Below are positions 42,761 to 51,154 of a DNA stretch of 64,000 nucleotides, piece after piece. Position numbers and translations under genes: made by a program. The stretch spans positions 3,179,001 to 3,243,000 of the forward strand of contig NZ_PZZM01000001.1 in the NCBI RefSeq assembly GCF_003046175.1, read 5' to 3'. This stretch comes from Bosea sp. 124. GTDB lineage: Bacteria; Pseudomonadota; Alphaproteobacteria; Rhizobiales; Beijerinckiaceae. Under the pieces are notes generated by a model. The model had not been told where the DNA came from. It saw only the letters and a program-made list of their open reading frames with translations, and did no database searches. The number at the start of each line of letters is the position of its first letter. Position 1 is the first letter of the stretch.

Positions 42761-42866
42761 ACCTCGTGTATGCGTGGGATAGGGTCGGTTTCGGCGCCAC
42801 CGACGAGCCGATCATCGAGATGCCGCAACCGTCGTAAGTCCTGACGACCAGATCGACGCGCCCTGT

Positions 42867-43088
42867 CTACAGGTACTGAAATATCGTTCCCGGCCCGATC
42901 TGGTGGAGATCGATCTCTGTATCGCTAAGCCGCCGTTGGAGCTTGAACACTGGCCCCGGTGACAGGCCCAAATGCCCCCTCAAAGCCGCAACGGCCGCGT
43001 CGCCCGTTTCGGCCGCGATGAAAAATATCTGATGGGAATCGTCCGTCTCGGACGTCACTTCCACTTGAAAGGCCTTCAGGTCGGTCAT
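42867..43088 (-). CDS. Small hypothetical protein
   Basis: A 73-residue soluble protein (MTDLKAFQVEVTSETDDSHQ, then IFFIAAETGDAAVAALRGHL) with a short C-terminal strand ending TIFQYL. No family is recognised. It is 38 bases past the end of the mlaD-like gene on the same strand and could share its transcript. The ribosome site is weak, so confidence is moderate. Confidence 0.5.
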   Translation of the reverse strand: MTDLKAFQVEVTSETDDSHQIFFIAAETGDAAVAALRGHLGLSPGPVFKLQRRLSDTEIDLHQIGPGTIFQYL

Positions 43089-43126
43089 CGCAAAGCTCGT
43101 ATCTCAATTGCGGCAGATCATCATCG

Positions 43127-44256
43127 CTACCGGGGTCCATTGAATTGAGGTAGCTGGGGCTTGCTGCCAAAAATCAAGCTTTGGGGGTCTCGTTCGACAC
43201 CCCGCACAGTGCGACCGAAGCCCGTGAGCAATCGCCGCCCGTCGCTTGTGAACGTTTCGACGCCGCGCAGACCGGCGCTCGTGAAGCGTATGATTTCAGC
43301 GGTTATCTCTGCCGTGCGTTTATCAAGATTGTTGGCGAGCATGCGGAGGGACTTGGCAACCTCGCGAACATCGTCGAACGCGCTTCGACCATCCTGCCCA
43401 GAAGCGCTGTTCAGGAAAGACTGTGCTCCGATGAGCACTCCCTCCACCTGATCGGCAGCCCTGCTGAGCTTCTCGGCCGTCGAGGCAACATCCTTCACCG
43501 CCTTTCCGACTTCGCCACTGCCAAGCGCCACGGTGAACCTCTCGACGTCGTCGATAACCAAAGCGATGTTTTTTTGATCGATCGCGCGGATAGTTTCGGT
43601 CAATTCCTGGCTGAAGGAGCCAAGCTTTTCCGAAGCCGGCGCGATGAAGTCGGCTACGGCACCGATGTTTTTCATGAAGCTCGCGACAGAATCAGAATTG
43701 CCGCTGAGCAAAGCCGAAAACTCTTCCGTATTTCTGATTGCATCGCCGATTGATCCCGCATTTGCCTTGACCGCGGCTTCAATGCCGTCGAGTGCCTCGT
43801 CGGCGCGTTTGGCAACGCTACGCACGGTTTCAAAGATGCTTTCAGACGGCTCGGCAATAATGGTCGGAAGGGGTTGCCCTCCAGCTTGGTCAAGACCGGA
43901 GAATTCGGATCGCCACCGAGCAGTTGGACGGCGGCGACGCCCGCGAGTCCCTGCGCCTCAACTCGCGCACGGGTATCGACACGCAAGGGCGCTGACCGAT
44001 CAACCCTGATGACAGCATAGATCTGGCGCGGGTCGTCGGGCTGCAGGCCAATATGCGTCACCTCACCAACCTGCAGTCCGTTGAACAGCACGCTCGTACC
44101 GCGCGCCAGGCCCGACACCTTATCGTTAAAGATGAGGCGGACGTCAGTCATCTTGTCGGCGCTGCCGGTGTTGAACCAGTAAACGAACCCGAACAACCCA
44201 GCCACAACCGCAAGCGCGAACAGCCCCACCAGCGCATGACTCGCTTGCGATTTCAT
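43127..44256 (-). pseudogene. MlaD/Mce-domain lipid-transport protein with a frameshift
   Basis: A single-pass inner-membrane protein of the MlaD (Mce) family, which shuttles phospholipids with a MlaEF-type transporter. The first part (start 44256; ALVGLFALAVVAGLFGFVYW TM helix, then the Mce domain with GLARGTSVLFNGLQVGEVTH and VDTRARVEAQGLAGVAAVQL) ends in ...TKLEGNP. After a shift near 43870 a second frame continues with PTIIAEPSESIFETVRSVAK and a long helical region rich in coiled coil (NAGSIGDAIRNTEEFSALLS). Both halves are needed for the roughly 370-residue product. No mlaE or mlaF is adjacent. Confidence 0.82.
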
Positions 44257-44381
44257 ACCGATACAGCTTCCTTCAACTCGATCGGCAGGCGGGATGGTCA
44301 GCCGCCGCCTGAACAGGCCATCGCTCGATAATGGCTGGTCGCCATGCCTATTAAGGCATACGCCGGTCTAGCAGGAAGCCT

Positions 44382-44612
44382 TCAGAAATACTGCGAGAAG
44401 TAGGCGGGCAGGAAATATCCGGCGCCTGCGAATGCGGCCAGCAGGGCAAGCAGGGTCGCGCCTGCGCGAACCCGGCTGAGAAGCGAGCTTGATGAGTCCG
44501 CCGCCACGATCAGCTTCAAAAAGCCGCCAAAAGGCCGAAAGCGTCCGGGAGACGGCTTCGTATCGAAACCCTCCTGATCCAGGGCCTCATCGCTGGCAAC
44601 AGTTTGCGGCAT
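44382..44612 (-). CDS. Small membrane protein upstream of the mlaD-like gene
   Basis: A 76-residue protein with a polar first half (MPQTVASDEALDQEGFDTKP) and a hydrophobic helix near the C-terminus (ATLLALLAAFAGAGYFLPAY). The start at 44612 has an excellent ribosome site (GAGGAGGTGACGTC). No family is recognised. It is on the same strand as the mlaD-like gene, 125 bases upstream. Confidence 0.6.
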   Translation of the reverse strand: MPQTVASDEALDQEGFDTKPSPGRFRPFGGFLKLIVAADSSSSLLSRVRAGATLLALLAAFAGAGYFLPAYFSQYF

Positions 44613-44789
44613 GACGTCACCTCCTCGGCAGAGCCTCAACATCGTCCGGGTCGAACAGTTCCGAACCCTCGGGTTGATCCGGCTTGGTGCCGCTCGGCCA
44701 GCCAGCGACACGAATGCGCGGAACATCTCGCCGAGCTCTGAGGTTGAGCCGGCATCTGCGCATTGGCGCGCCTGCAAATGGGGGCTGTC

Positions 44790-44864
44790 ATGGACAGTAT
44801 CATCTATCTCGTCGGTCTCGTGGTGGTCGTCCTGGCCATCCTGTCTTTCCTCGGTCTGCGCTGA
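44790..44864 (+). CDS. 24-residue membrane peptide
   Basis: An ATG at 44790 after GGGGGC opens 24 codons, MDSIIYLVGLVVVVLAILSF and LGLR, a single hydrophobic helix with a basic end. It ends ten bases before the start of the PhnA-like gene at 44875. A peptide of this shape and position may modulate that membrane protein; the idea is inference. It is too short to stand on coding statistics alone. Confidence 0.5.
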   Translation: MDSIIYLVGLVVVVLAILSFLGLR

Positions 44865-44874
44865 AGGTATCGCC

Positions 44875-45744
44875 ATGTCACTTGGTTCAACCGACGTTGT
44901 TGTCGTCACCCCTCCCGGCCCCGAAGCGCCGTCTGGATCGTATCTCGAATCGAGCCCTATCCTCGGGGGAGCGGTTCTTTCGGCCGCTATATCGACCCTG
45001 ATGGCGGCCTTCGGCTCTGCCATTGGCTTGTCGCTGGTGTCCGCTGACGCCGCGCGATCCACGAGCGTCGTAGCCCTCGCCATCGCGGGTGCGTTGTGGG
45101 CGCTCTGGATAACCGTCTCGGCCTGCGGCGCGGGCGGCTATCTCGCCGGCAGGATGCGCAAGCCACTGGCAGATTCCAGCTCACATGAGCGCGGCGTCCG
45201 GGACGGCGCCCACGGGCTGGTGGTCTGGGCGGTCGGTGCGCTGCTTGTTGCTTTCCTGACTTCATCGTCGCTTGTGGGCGCGGCAAAGACAGCGGCGACT
45301 GGTGCTGCCGCAGCGGCTGGCGGAGCTGGCGCTCTTATCAGCCAGCAGGCTGATCCGCTCGCGTCAGCCGTCGATAGCATTATGCGTGCGAATGGCACTG
45401 AGCCTGTGACACAGGGCGAGCGTGATGAAGCTTCCCGTATTCTTGTCCGCAGCCTGGCGAGTGGCAGTCTCGATGGGGCGGATCGCGGATACATCGCATC
45501 ACGCATGGCGGTGCGTATGAACATCCCGCAGGCCGAAGCAGAGAAGCGGATCGACGATGCCTATGCTCGGCTGAATCAGGCGAAGGAGACAGCCAAGCAG
45601 GCGGCCGAGAAAGCACGGAAGACGGGCGTCATCGTTGCATTCATGACGGCGGCCGTACTGCTTGTCGGCGCGGCCGCGGCCTATCTCGCGGCCATCTTGG
45701 GCGGCCGTCATCGCGACGAAGAGATCGACGTGTTTGCGCGTTGA
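44875..45744 (+). CDS. PhnA-like integral membrane protein
   Basis: A 289-residue protein with helices at about residues 25-50, 60-80, 105-135 and 250-275 around a loop with HERGVRDGAHGLVVWAVGAL. The region after TM3 has a Gly/Ala-rich stretch and a soluble domain (about 150-235) with RMNIPQAEAEKRIDDAYARL. It resembles proteins loosely annotated as PhnA-like in Hyphomicrobiales; the name does not imply phosphonate metabolism. The ATG at 44875 is chosen over longer in-frame starts that overlap the 24-residue peptide and lack a hydrophobic start. Confidence 0.72.
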   Translation: MSLGSTDVVVVTPPGPEAPSGSYLESSPILGGAVLSAAISTLMAAFGSAIGLSLVSADAARSTSVVALAIAGALWALWITVSACGAGGYLAGRMRKPLADSSSHERGVRDGAHGLVVWAVGALLVAFLTSSSLVGAAKTAATGAAAAAGGAGALISQQADPLASAVDSIMRANGTEPVTQGERDEASRILVRSLASGSLDGADRGYIASRMAVRMNIPQAEAEKRIDDAYARLNQAKETAKQAAEKARKTGVIVAFMTAAVLLVGAAAAYLAAILGGRHRDEEIDVFAR

Positions 45745-46035
45745 GCGACCGAGCTAAACACGCCAACACCTCGTTCTCACGGCGGCGCCCAAATTCCTCC
45801 CAAGGCCGGGCGCCTGCCTGCTCTCCATTGGATCGCGTCGCCACGGATGTACTGCCGCAGCCAATCGGAGGGCTAGTGAAGTCGCGGTAGCTATTTGAAG
45901 TGCTGGCCAAGGTGTTAGAGGCATGTCGCCACATCGGCGTGGACGTCACGGGGATCGACTCGGCTGACGAAACAGGGCTACCGTGCAGGCATTAGGCGGT
46001 CCAAACTGCGACAAGTGATTTTAGAACCCCAGCAC

Positions 46036-46120
46036 ATGCAATCGATGCAGCCCCGGTCGAGGGTGCTCATCGTCGAAGACGAGCCGATCATCGCATTGGA
46101 CTTCGAAGGCATCCTGACCG
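46036..46120 (+). pseudogene. Truncated N-terminus of a response-regulator receiver
   Basis: The sequence SRVLIVEDEPIIALDFEGIL is strand 1 and helix 1 of a CheY-like receiver with its acidic pair (EDE). It breaks off after about 28 residues; the following frame continues with unrelated sequence to 46419. The phosphoacceptor Asp and the conserved Lys are missing. Confidence 0.65.
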
Positions 46121-46184
46121 TTGATGGCGTACTTCCACTGTTCCGACGGGATGCTGACTTCCCGGCCGGCGAGGTTAGAATAGG

Positions 46185-46412
46185 CTACGGTCTGGCTGGC
46201 GCTATGGGCGGGCGCGGTCGAATCTCCGGATGGACAGGAGATCTGATTAGCTCAGTTGCCGATCGGCGGGATCGCCTTGGGCATCGCGTGGTCCATTTCC
46301 CATTTTCCACAGCGGCGATCAGTCCCTGCCGTTTATCGCCCGTAGTCTCGAGGCGTTTGCGGGCGTCTTCCCATTCCTCGATCGTTTCGATAGGTTTGAT
46401 GGTATCGAGCAT
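46185..46412 (-). CDS. Small hypothetical protein, low confidence
   Basis: A 75-codon opening whose first half is protein-like (MLDTIKPIETIEEWEDARKR, then LETTGDKRQGLIAAVENGKW) and whose end is Arg/Pro-rich and may be out of frame. The ATG at 46412 follows AGGAGGGTC at close spacing. No family is recognised. Confidence 0.4.
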   Translation of the reverse strand: MLDTIKPIETIEEWEDARKRLETTGDKRQGLIAAVENGKWTTRCPRRSRRSATELIRSPVHPEIRPRPPIAPARP

Positions 46413-46533
46413 GGCATGACCCTCCTAGCCGAACAATCCGTAGCCGGTGGCACAGTTCCTTCGTCTGCACACTGCCGCCTGATCCATGCCGCATACAGCG
46501 CGCGGACCCTCTGACAGCAGGCTCCTAAGCAGG

Positions 46534-46827
46534 TCAGTGCTTGGCGGCGTCGAAGGTTGTGTCCCGCGAGCGACTGGCTACTTCGAGGGAATGCAGCACA
46601 TCTTGCTCGAGGTCGAATACAAGATCCCGGTATTCCGCCGTGCAAGCGGACGCGACGCTCGCGGTCGATCTGCTCCAGAACGCAGCCGCCTCGAATGCGA
46701 GTTCATAGGCCTCGCCCAATTCCTTTAACTGCGGGTGGTCGGCGTGTTGTCGAAGTTCAGTCCGATACTCCGGCAAGCGCAGCATCAGCCGGGCGAATCC
46801 ACGCTTCGAGGTGATGTCCATGTCCAC
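46534..46827 (-). CDS. Small orphan protein, paralogue of the product at 1470-1730
   Basis: A 97-residue protein whose central 65 residues follow the same pattern as the 86-residue product at 1470-1730: FARLMLRLPEYRTELRQHAD, then LKELGEAYELAFEAAAFWSR and EYRDLVFDLEQDVL. The shared Leu/Trp/Tyr positions are evenly spaced and suggest a small helical bundle. The C-terminal 20 residues are unique. The start at 46827 has no strong ribosome site; a second Met two codons later is possible. Function is unknown. Confidence 0.6.
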   Translation of the reverse strand: MDMDITSKRGFARLMLRLPEYRTELRQHADHPQLKELGEAYELAFEAAAFWSRSTASVASACTAEYRDLVFDLEQDVLHSLEVASRSRDTTFDAAKH

Positions 46828-47087
46828 GATCTCAAGCGCATCCCCGATGCGTAAATGCTCGTCGAGCGTGGGCGGATGTCAAGCGACGCGACGTGGCCGC
46901 TAGCGCTCGCTGGAAAAGGTTTACAGTAAGCCGATCCATCCGATTTTGTGCGATGCGTAACACCCGGTCCGCGGCGGCGTTCCATCTTATACCGACCATA
47001 TGCCCCGATGCGGCGTGGGATAGTCAGCGGGCCCGGTTCGCTTCGGCGTGGCCGGGCCTTACCATTGCAATCAGGGAGAGCCAACCA

Positions 47088-47285
47088 ATGTCTGACGCGA
47101 TCGACAACCTGGAAGACCGGATCGCGATAGCCCGTCGCAATATCGAGGATCTGACGGTTCAGGCCACCGCGGTTTCGGGTGCTAGCGCAGAGGAATGCAT
47201 CTCGGCGCGACTTGCAGAGCAGCAGGAGCGTTTGACCGACTTGCTCCGGCAGCAACAGGGCCTCGAGCGCAGACGCCAAGCCTAA
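47088..47285 (+). CDS. Small coiled-coil protein
   Basis: A 65-residue, highly charged helical protein: MSDAIDNLEDRIAIARRNIE, then LAEQQERLTDLLRQQQGLER. Heptad-like spacing of Leu and Ile predicts a coiled coil. A good ribosome site (AGGGAGAG) precedes the ATG at 47088. The longer in-frame opening from 46893 lacks support. It is followed 23 bases later by another small gene on the same strand. Confidence 0.65.
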   Translation: MSDAIDNLEDRIAIARRNIEDLTVQATAVSGASAEECISARLAEQQERLTDLLRQQQGLERRRQA

Positions 47286-47308
47286 GTTGTGGAGGGGCAG
47301 GTTCGAGC

Positions 47309-47545
47309 ATGGATATCATCGTTACGCCAACCGCTCTGGGCGCTTGGAATTTGGTCGACTTGCTGGGCCGGCATGTCGCAGTCGTCGAGCAGGTCGAGCC
47401 CGGCCAATATCGCATTTTCCCGGGCGAGCGCGTTGCCGCCTCGATGCGGGCGATGAAGCATGGGCCATTTAAGACACTGGACGCCGCACTCGAGCACATC
47501 GAAACGTTCACGCGATCAACGTGCAGGCTCGCGCCCACTGATTGA
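47309..47545 (+). CDS. Small hypothetical protein
   Basis: A 78-residue protein (MDIIVTPTALGAWNLVDLLG, then VVEQVEPGQYRIFPGERVAA) with a strand-rich front and a helical end (AALEHIETFTRSTC). GGAGGGGCAG precedes the ATG at 47309. It probably shares a transcript with the coiled-coil gene just upstream. No family is recognised. Confidence 0.65.
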   Translation: MDIIVTPTALGAWNLVDLLGRHVAVVEQVEPGQYRIFPGERVAASMRAMKHGPFKTLDAALEHIETFTRSTCRLAPTD

Positions 47546-47861
47546 CGAATGGGCGATGAACCCGCGATCGGGAAACCAGCGGAGGCGGGGACGCCGGTCC
47601 GTACAGCTGGGGGGCAACGGAGCGGTCCGGCGTCCTGCGCCGCGGTAACAAGCGCAGTTCAGGTTAGCCCCGGTTGGTTAAACGAGTGCTAAGGCTGGCT
47701 GCTGATTGTCCGGCGGCGTCGGCCCCGCCGGCTCGGCCAGATCCGGGCGCACTCGGCGCGCCGCCCAAGCCAAGGCTGGGATTGATTGATGGCCGGGTCT
47801 CTGGGTATTTAGGGGCTATTCTGCTAGGCTGGCGTGCAGTCTCAAGGATTTCCGCTAGCTC
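47546..47861. other. Stretch without a confident gene
   Basis: Only short unsupported openings are present; no repeats or RNA folds stand out. Confidence 0.5.
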
Positions 47862-48050
47862 TCAAGCAAGTTCCAGCCTCGTTCCCCAAAGCTTCGCCGC
47901 CTGTTGCAACTGGAACAGTTCCTCCTCGCCGGCGGCGTCCAGAAGCGACGCGGCCAGCACCGCGATACGCGCCTTCGCCGCTAGGTTGCCACGCGATTCT
48001 TGCTCTGGTGCGTCAAGTATATAATCGCCAAAGATAAGGGCGGGGATCAT
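47862..48050 (-). CDS. Small hypothetical protein
   Basis: A 62-codon opening, MIPALIFGDYILDAPEQESR, then GNLAAKARIAVLAASLLDAA, and a helical end GEEELFQLQQAAKLWG. The composition is protein-like. It has a poor ribosome site and its start overlaps that of the plus-strand opening at 48049, so at most one of the two start regions is likely as drawn. Confidence 0.4.
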   Translation of the reverse strand: MIPALIFGDYILDAPEQESRGNLAAKARIAVLAASLLDAAGEEELFQLQQAAKLWGTRLELA

Positions 48051-48210
48051 GTCAGCGAAGCCAGCTGAGATGGATGATGATCACGACGCGATCGATTGGG
48101 AACTGATTGATCTGGTCGAGGAACACCGCAGCGAGCGGCAGGCGCTGCGGGACACGAAGGCCCGCCGATCTGCACCGGCTGGCCTCTTGTCGTTATCACA
48201 CTGGGCTTAG
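48049..48210 (+). CDS. Small acidic/basic hypothetical protein
   Basis: A 53-codon opening (MSAKPAEMDDDHDAIDWELI, then DLVEEHRSERQALRDTKARR) with a long charged helix. A purine-rich ribosome site (AAGGGCGGGGATC) precedes the ATG at 48049. No family is recognised. It starts divergently from the opening at 47862-48050. Confidence 0.45.
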   Translation: MSAKPAEMDDDHDAIDWELIDLVEEHRSERQALRDTKARRSAPAGLLSLSHWA

Positions 48211-48685
48211 GCGGTCGCTAAGCTTCGATCGTGATGCGCGGCTTGGACCAAACATTTGATCCGCGTCGTTCGATAAAGTCCGCGAGATGCATGGTCCGCG
48301 CTCGGAGGAAACGTTGAGTCCCCGGATCCCGCGCAGTATAGCCGATCGGGACGGCGGCAGGGTGAAGCGGGGGTGGGCTGGTGCTGCGATAGAGGATTGA
48401 ACTGGCTTACGGTGCAATAAAAACAATGGGTTAAGTCGTTATTGTAACACTGTGACGAGCCAGAAAATGTTACGCTCTGGATTACCGGGGGCTGTGGAAA
48501 AGGCAGCCTCTGGGGAAGCGGGAGTAGGAACGGCTGAGTCGGCGGATCCCCGTAGCGCCAGGCTCCTGGCTCGAGGCGTCTTGCTGGGCGATCGGGTCTC
48601 GAATCATACGTGAGCCGTCGGACGACCCGCGTCGCGTGCTCGTTTGTAGCGGATCTCATCGATCGGCAGAGCAGACTGAGAGCAG
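48211..48685. other. Stretch without a confident gene
   Basis: Lower GC than its surroundings around 48400-48480, with a run of A and T, but no ribosome site or recognisable family in any opening. It may hold the end of transcription for the minus-strand SDR operon. Confidence 0.5.
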
Positions 48686-49468
48686 TCAATAGGTCGCCCG
48701 GCCGCCTGAAAGGTCGAAAATCCCGCCAGTCGAGAACGAGCACTCGTCCGAGGAGAGCCAGAGCACCATTCGCGCCACCTCCTCGACCTCGACAAATCGC
48801 CCCATCGGGATGCGTCCGAGGATATCGGCGCGGCGTTCCGCCGAGATCTCCCGCGCCATCGCCGTCTCGGCGGCTGCCGGGGTGACCGCAGTGACGATGA
48901 TGCCGTCCTGCGCCGTCTCCTTGGCGACGCTCTTGGTCAGCGCCATCAGCCCGGCCTTCGAGGCGCTGTAGGCCGCGGCGCTGGCCATGCCCTCCTTGCC
49001 CTGGATCGAGGCGATGCTGACGACATGGCCGCGCAGCGGATGCGGCGTCACCCGCGAGGGGCGCGGCGCCTGCTGCCGCATGCGCCCGACGATGGCGCGC
49101 GTCACCAGATAGGCGCCGAAGAGGTTGATCTGCAGGACGCGCTGGAAATTCTCCGGCGAGGTCTCCCAGACCGGCTTCACCTCGCCGAGAACGCCGGCAT
49201 TGTTGACGAGGATATCGACGCCGCCGCCAGCGGAGAAAGCCGCATCCGCGGCGCGGTCGACCGCCGCCGCATCGGTCACGTCGACGGTGCGGATGCCGAC
49301 GCCTTCTCCCAGTTCGGCCGCGGCTTCGGCGAGAGCCGCAGCACTGACGTCCCAGAGCTCCACCCGCGCCCCGGCATCGAGAAGTGCCCGGGCAATGCCG
49401 CGCCCCAGCCCGCCGGCGCCGCCGGTGACGATCGCGAAGCGGCCGGACAGGTCATAGGTCGCGCCCAT
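48686..49468 (-). CDS. Short-chain dehydrogenase/reductase (SDR)
   Basis: A 260-residue classical SDR. The NAD(P)-binding loop is VTGGAGGLGRGIARALLDAG (about residue 15), NNAGV marks the strand-4 region, and the catalytic set is Ser (SIASIQG), Tyr and Lys (AYSASKAG, about 165). The end FSTGGIFDLSGGRATY is the usual C-terminal motif. An acidic residue after strand 2 (VELWDVSAAA) suggests NAD preference. The start at 49468 overlaps the stop of the DUF4286 gene (TGATG), so it is translationally coupled; the longer in-frame opening to 49615 is discarded. Substrate unknown. Confidence 0.92.
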   Translation of the reverse strand: MGATYDLSGRFAIVTGGAGGLGRGIARALLDAGARVELWDVSAAALAEAAAELGEGVGIRTVDVTDAAAVDRAADAAFSAGGGVDILVNNAGVLGEVKPVWETSPENFQRVLQINLFGAYLVTRAIVGRMRQQAPRPSRVTPHPLRGHVVSIASIQGKEGMASAAAYSASKAGLMALTKSVAKETAQDGIIVTAVTPAAAETAMAREISAERRADILGRIPMGRFVEVEEVARMVLWLSSDECSFSTGGIFDLSGGRATY

Positions 49469-50166
49469 CAGCCGGCACTCCAGGCCGTCTTGGTGCGGGT
49501 GACCTGGTGGCGGTAGAGCCCGAGCGAATACGGACCCCGGCCGCCGATCGCATCGAGCTGTCCGCCGGCGAGTTCGGCTTTCGACGTTGCGACGAAAGCG
49601 GCTTCGTCGCCCCACCCCTCGACCAGCAGGATCCAGCGCGGCACAGCGTTGGCGACGCCACGCGCCGTCTGCTCCGCGGTCGCGACGCCGCTCGCCTCCG
49701 CATCGGCCGTCATCAGATGCACGGCCGCGATCCCGGGGCGTTCCAGCAGCTCGGGAATCATCCGGCGCTGCAGGCTGGCCTTGTGGGCTGTCGCATCGGC
49801 CTCGGCCACATCGTAGCGCAGGGTCGCGATCAGGCCGCCCTGGGCCGGGCCTGCGCTATGCGCGACGCGGCAGATCGAGCGCGCCACCGAGCGGAAATGC
49901 TTCACCGTGGCGAGGGTCCAGGGCGTAGGTGCATTGACCCGTGCCGTATAGTCCTGGCCCTTCAACACCTCGACGCTGAGGGCCTCGTAGAGGTTGAAGA
50001 ATTCGAGATCGGCCTCGATCGCGACATAGCGCCGGCCGCGCTGGAAGCCCGGTATGCCGAGCCGCTCCGGCATGTGCTCCTGGCCATGCCAGGCATAGAA
50101 CGCGTCGCGCCCCTCGGGCGCGATGTCGTGCCAGATCGCGACGGCGCCCTCTCCACACAAGCTCAC
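49468..50166 (-). CDS. DUF4286-like (EthD-type) protein
   Basis: A 232-residue protein with repeats of the dimeric alpha-beta barrel type. GAVAIWHDIAPEGRDAFYAW and HMPERLGIPGFQRGRRYVAI are the first half, and LIATLRYDVAEADATAHKAS a second. Proteins of this class are often oxidoreductase partners or ring-cleavage-associated. It is the first gene of a two-gene operon with the SDR and is divergent from the IclR gene at 50291. The palindrome at 50259 sits between the two. Biochemical role not established. Confidence 0.72.
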   Translation of the reverse strand: MSLCGEGAVAIWHDIAPEGRDAFYAWHGQEHMPERLGIPGFQRGRRYVAIEADLEFFNLYEALSVEVLKGQDYTARVNAPTPWTLATVKHFRSVARSICRVAHSAGPAQGGLIATLRYDVAEADATAHKASLQRRMIPELLERPGIAAVHLMTADAEASGVATAEQTARGVANAVPRWILLVEGWGDEAAFVATSKAELAGGQLDAIGGRGPYSLGLYRHQVTRTKTAWSAG

Positions 50167-50258
50167 GGCAGCCCTCCCAGCATCGTCGCCTCCCGGCTCT
50201 GCGGCGAGGCGCGTTTGACTCCGCCGCTGAAGCTTCCTATACGGAAATCAATTCTGAA

Positions 50259-50275
50259 TTGGAAATCATTTCCAA
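50259..50275. promoter_or_regulatory. Perfect 17-bp palindrome between divergent IclR and DUF4286 genes
   Basis: TTGGAAAT-C-ATTTCCAA, centred 24 bases before the IclR start and 101 bases from the DUF4286 start. IclR regulators bind palindromes of about this size, so it is a likely operator for the adjacent regulator. Confidence 0.75.
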
Positions 50276-50290
50276 AAATAAAACCACGGG

Positions 50291-51154
50291 GTGGAAGCAG
50301 GGGATGGCTGGGTGACGATCGCAGCGGTGGAGCGGGCGCTGAAGGTGCTGGAGGCGCTGTCGGGCGAGCCCGGCGGGGTCGACCTCAGCCTGCTCTCGGC
50401 GCGCCTCGACCTGCCTTTCAGCGCGACCCATCGCCTGCTCGCGACCTTGGTCGAGCGCGGCTTCGTCAGCCAGGATGCCGCGACCGGCGCCTACGGGCTG
50501 ACCTTGAAGCTGGCCCAGATCGCCTTCCGCGATCTCGACCTGCGCGGCTTGCCCGATGCCGGCCAGATCGTGCTTGACGCGCTCGCCCGGAAGACCCGCG
50601 AATATTGCCGGCTCGCGGTGGTCGAGGATGAGAACCTCGTTTGGATCGCCCGAGCCCAGGGCGCGACCGCGGGGCTGCGCTACGATCCGCCGATGGGCGC
50701 CGAGATCGTCCTGCATGCGACCGCGACCGGGAAGGCCTGGCTCGCCTCCCTGCCCGAAGCGGATGCCTTGCGCATCGTCTGCGCCCGCGGCTTCCGGGCC
50801 GGCGGCCCCAACGCCCTCTCGGATGTCGATGCTTTGCGCAGCCATTTGGCCGAGACCCGCCAGCGCGGGGTCGCGCTGGCCGTCGAGGAGGGCGAGATCG
50901 GCACCGTCGCCATGGCCGTCGTCTTCCGCGCAGGCCCGGCCCCCGACGCGGCCATCGCCGGCACGCTTAGTGTCGCTGGCCCGATGCCGCGCATGAGCGA
51001 GGAACGGCGCGGCCCGATCGCTCAGGCCTTGCGGGAGGCGGCGCAGGAGATGGCCGCGATCTGGCCGCTTCGCCGGCGACAGATGCAATCGCCCGTGCGA
51101 CCCGCCCCCAGGAGCCAACCGCAGCCCGAATTCCAGGCGGGAACCAGCGCATGA
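50291..51154 (+). CDS. IclR-family transcriptional regulator
   Basis: A 287-residue regulator. The N-terminal winged helix-turn-helix (AAVERALKVLEALSGEPGGV, LSARLDLPFSATHRLLATLV, FVSQDAATGAYGLTLK) is followed by an effector domain with RLAVVEDENLVWIARAQGAT and GAEIVLHATATGKAWLASLP. A GTG at 50291 is the start; the ATG at 50305 is out of frame. Its stop overlaps the permease gene (ATGA), so the regulator is in the same operon as the ABC transporter. It probably also controls the divergent SDR operon. The last 30 residues (RSQPQPEFQAG) are non-conserved. Confidence 0.9.
   Translation: MEAGDGWVTIAAVERALKVLEALSGEPGGVDLSLLSARLDLPFSATHRLLATLVERGFVSQDAATGAYGLTLKLAQIAFRDLDLRGLPDAGQIVLDALARKTREYCRLAVVEDENLVWIARAQGATAGLRYDPPMGAEIVLHATATGKAWLASLPEADALRIVCARGFRAGGPNALSDVDALRSHLAETRQRGVALAVEEGEIGTVAMAVVFRAGPAPDAAIAGTLSVAGPMPRMSEERRGPIAQALREAAQEMAAIWPLRRRQMQSPVRPAPRSQPQPEFQAGTSA

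Noticed and set aside
42743..42838. Plus-strand tail reading KAYDVPDLVYAWDRVG
   Set aside because: Protein-like, but overlaps the minus-strand gene split by IS66 and has no start; kept out for lack of support.
48207..48743. Minus-strand opening of 178 codons
   Set aside because: Ser/Arg/Pro-rich, no ribosome site, no family, and overlaps the SDR 3' end.
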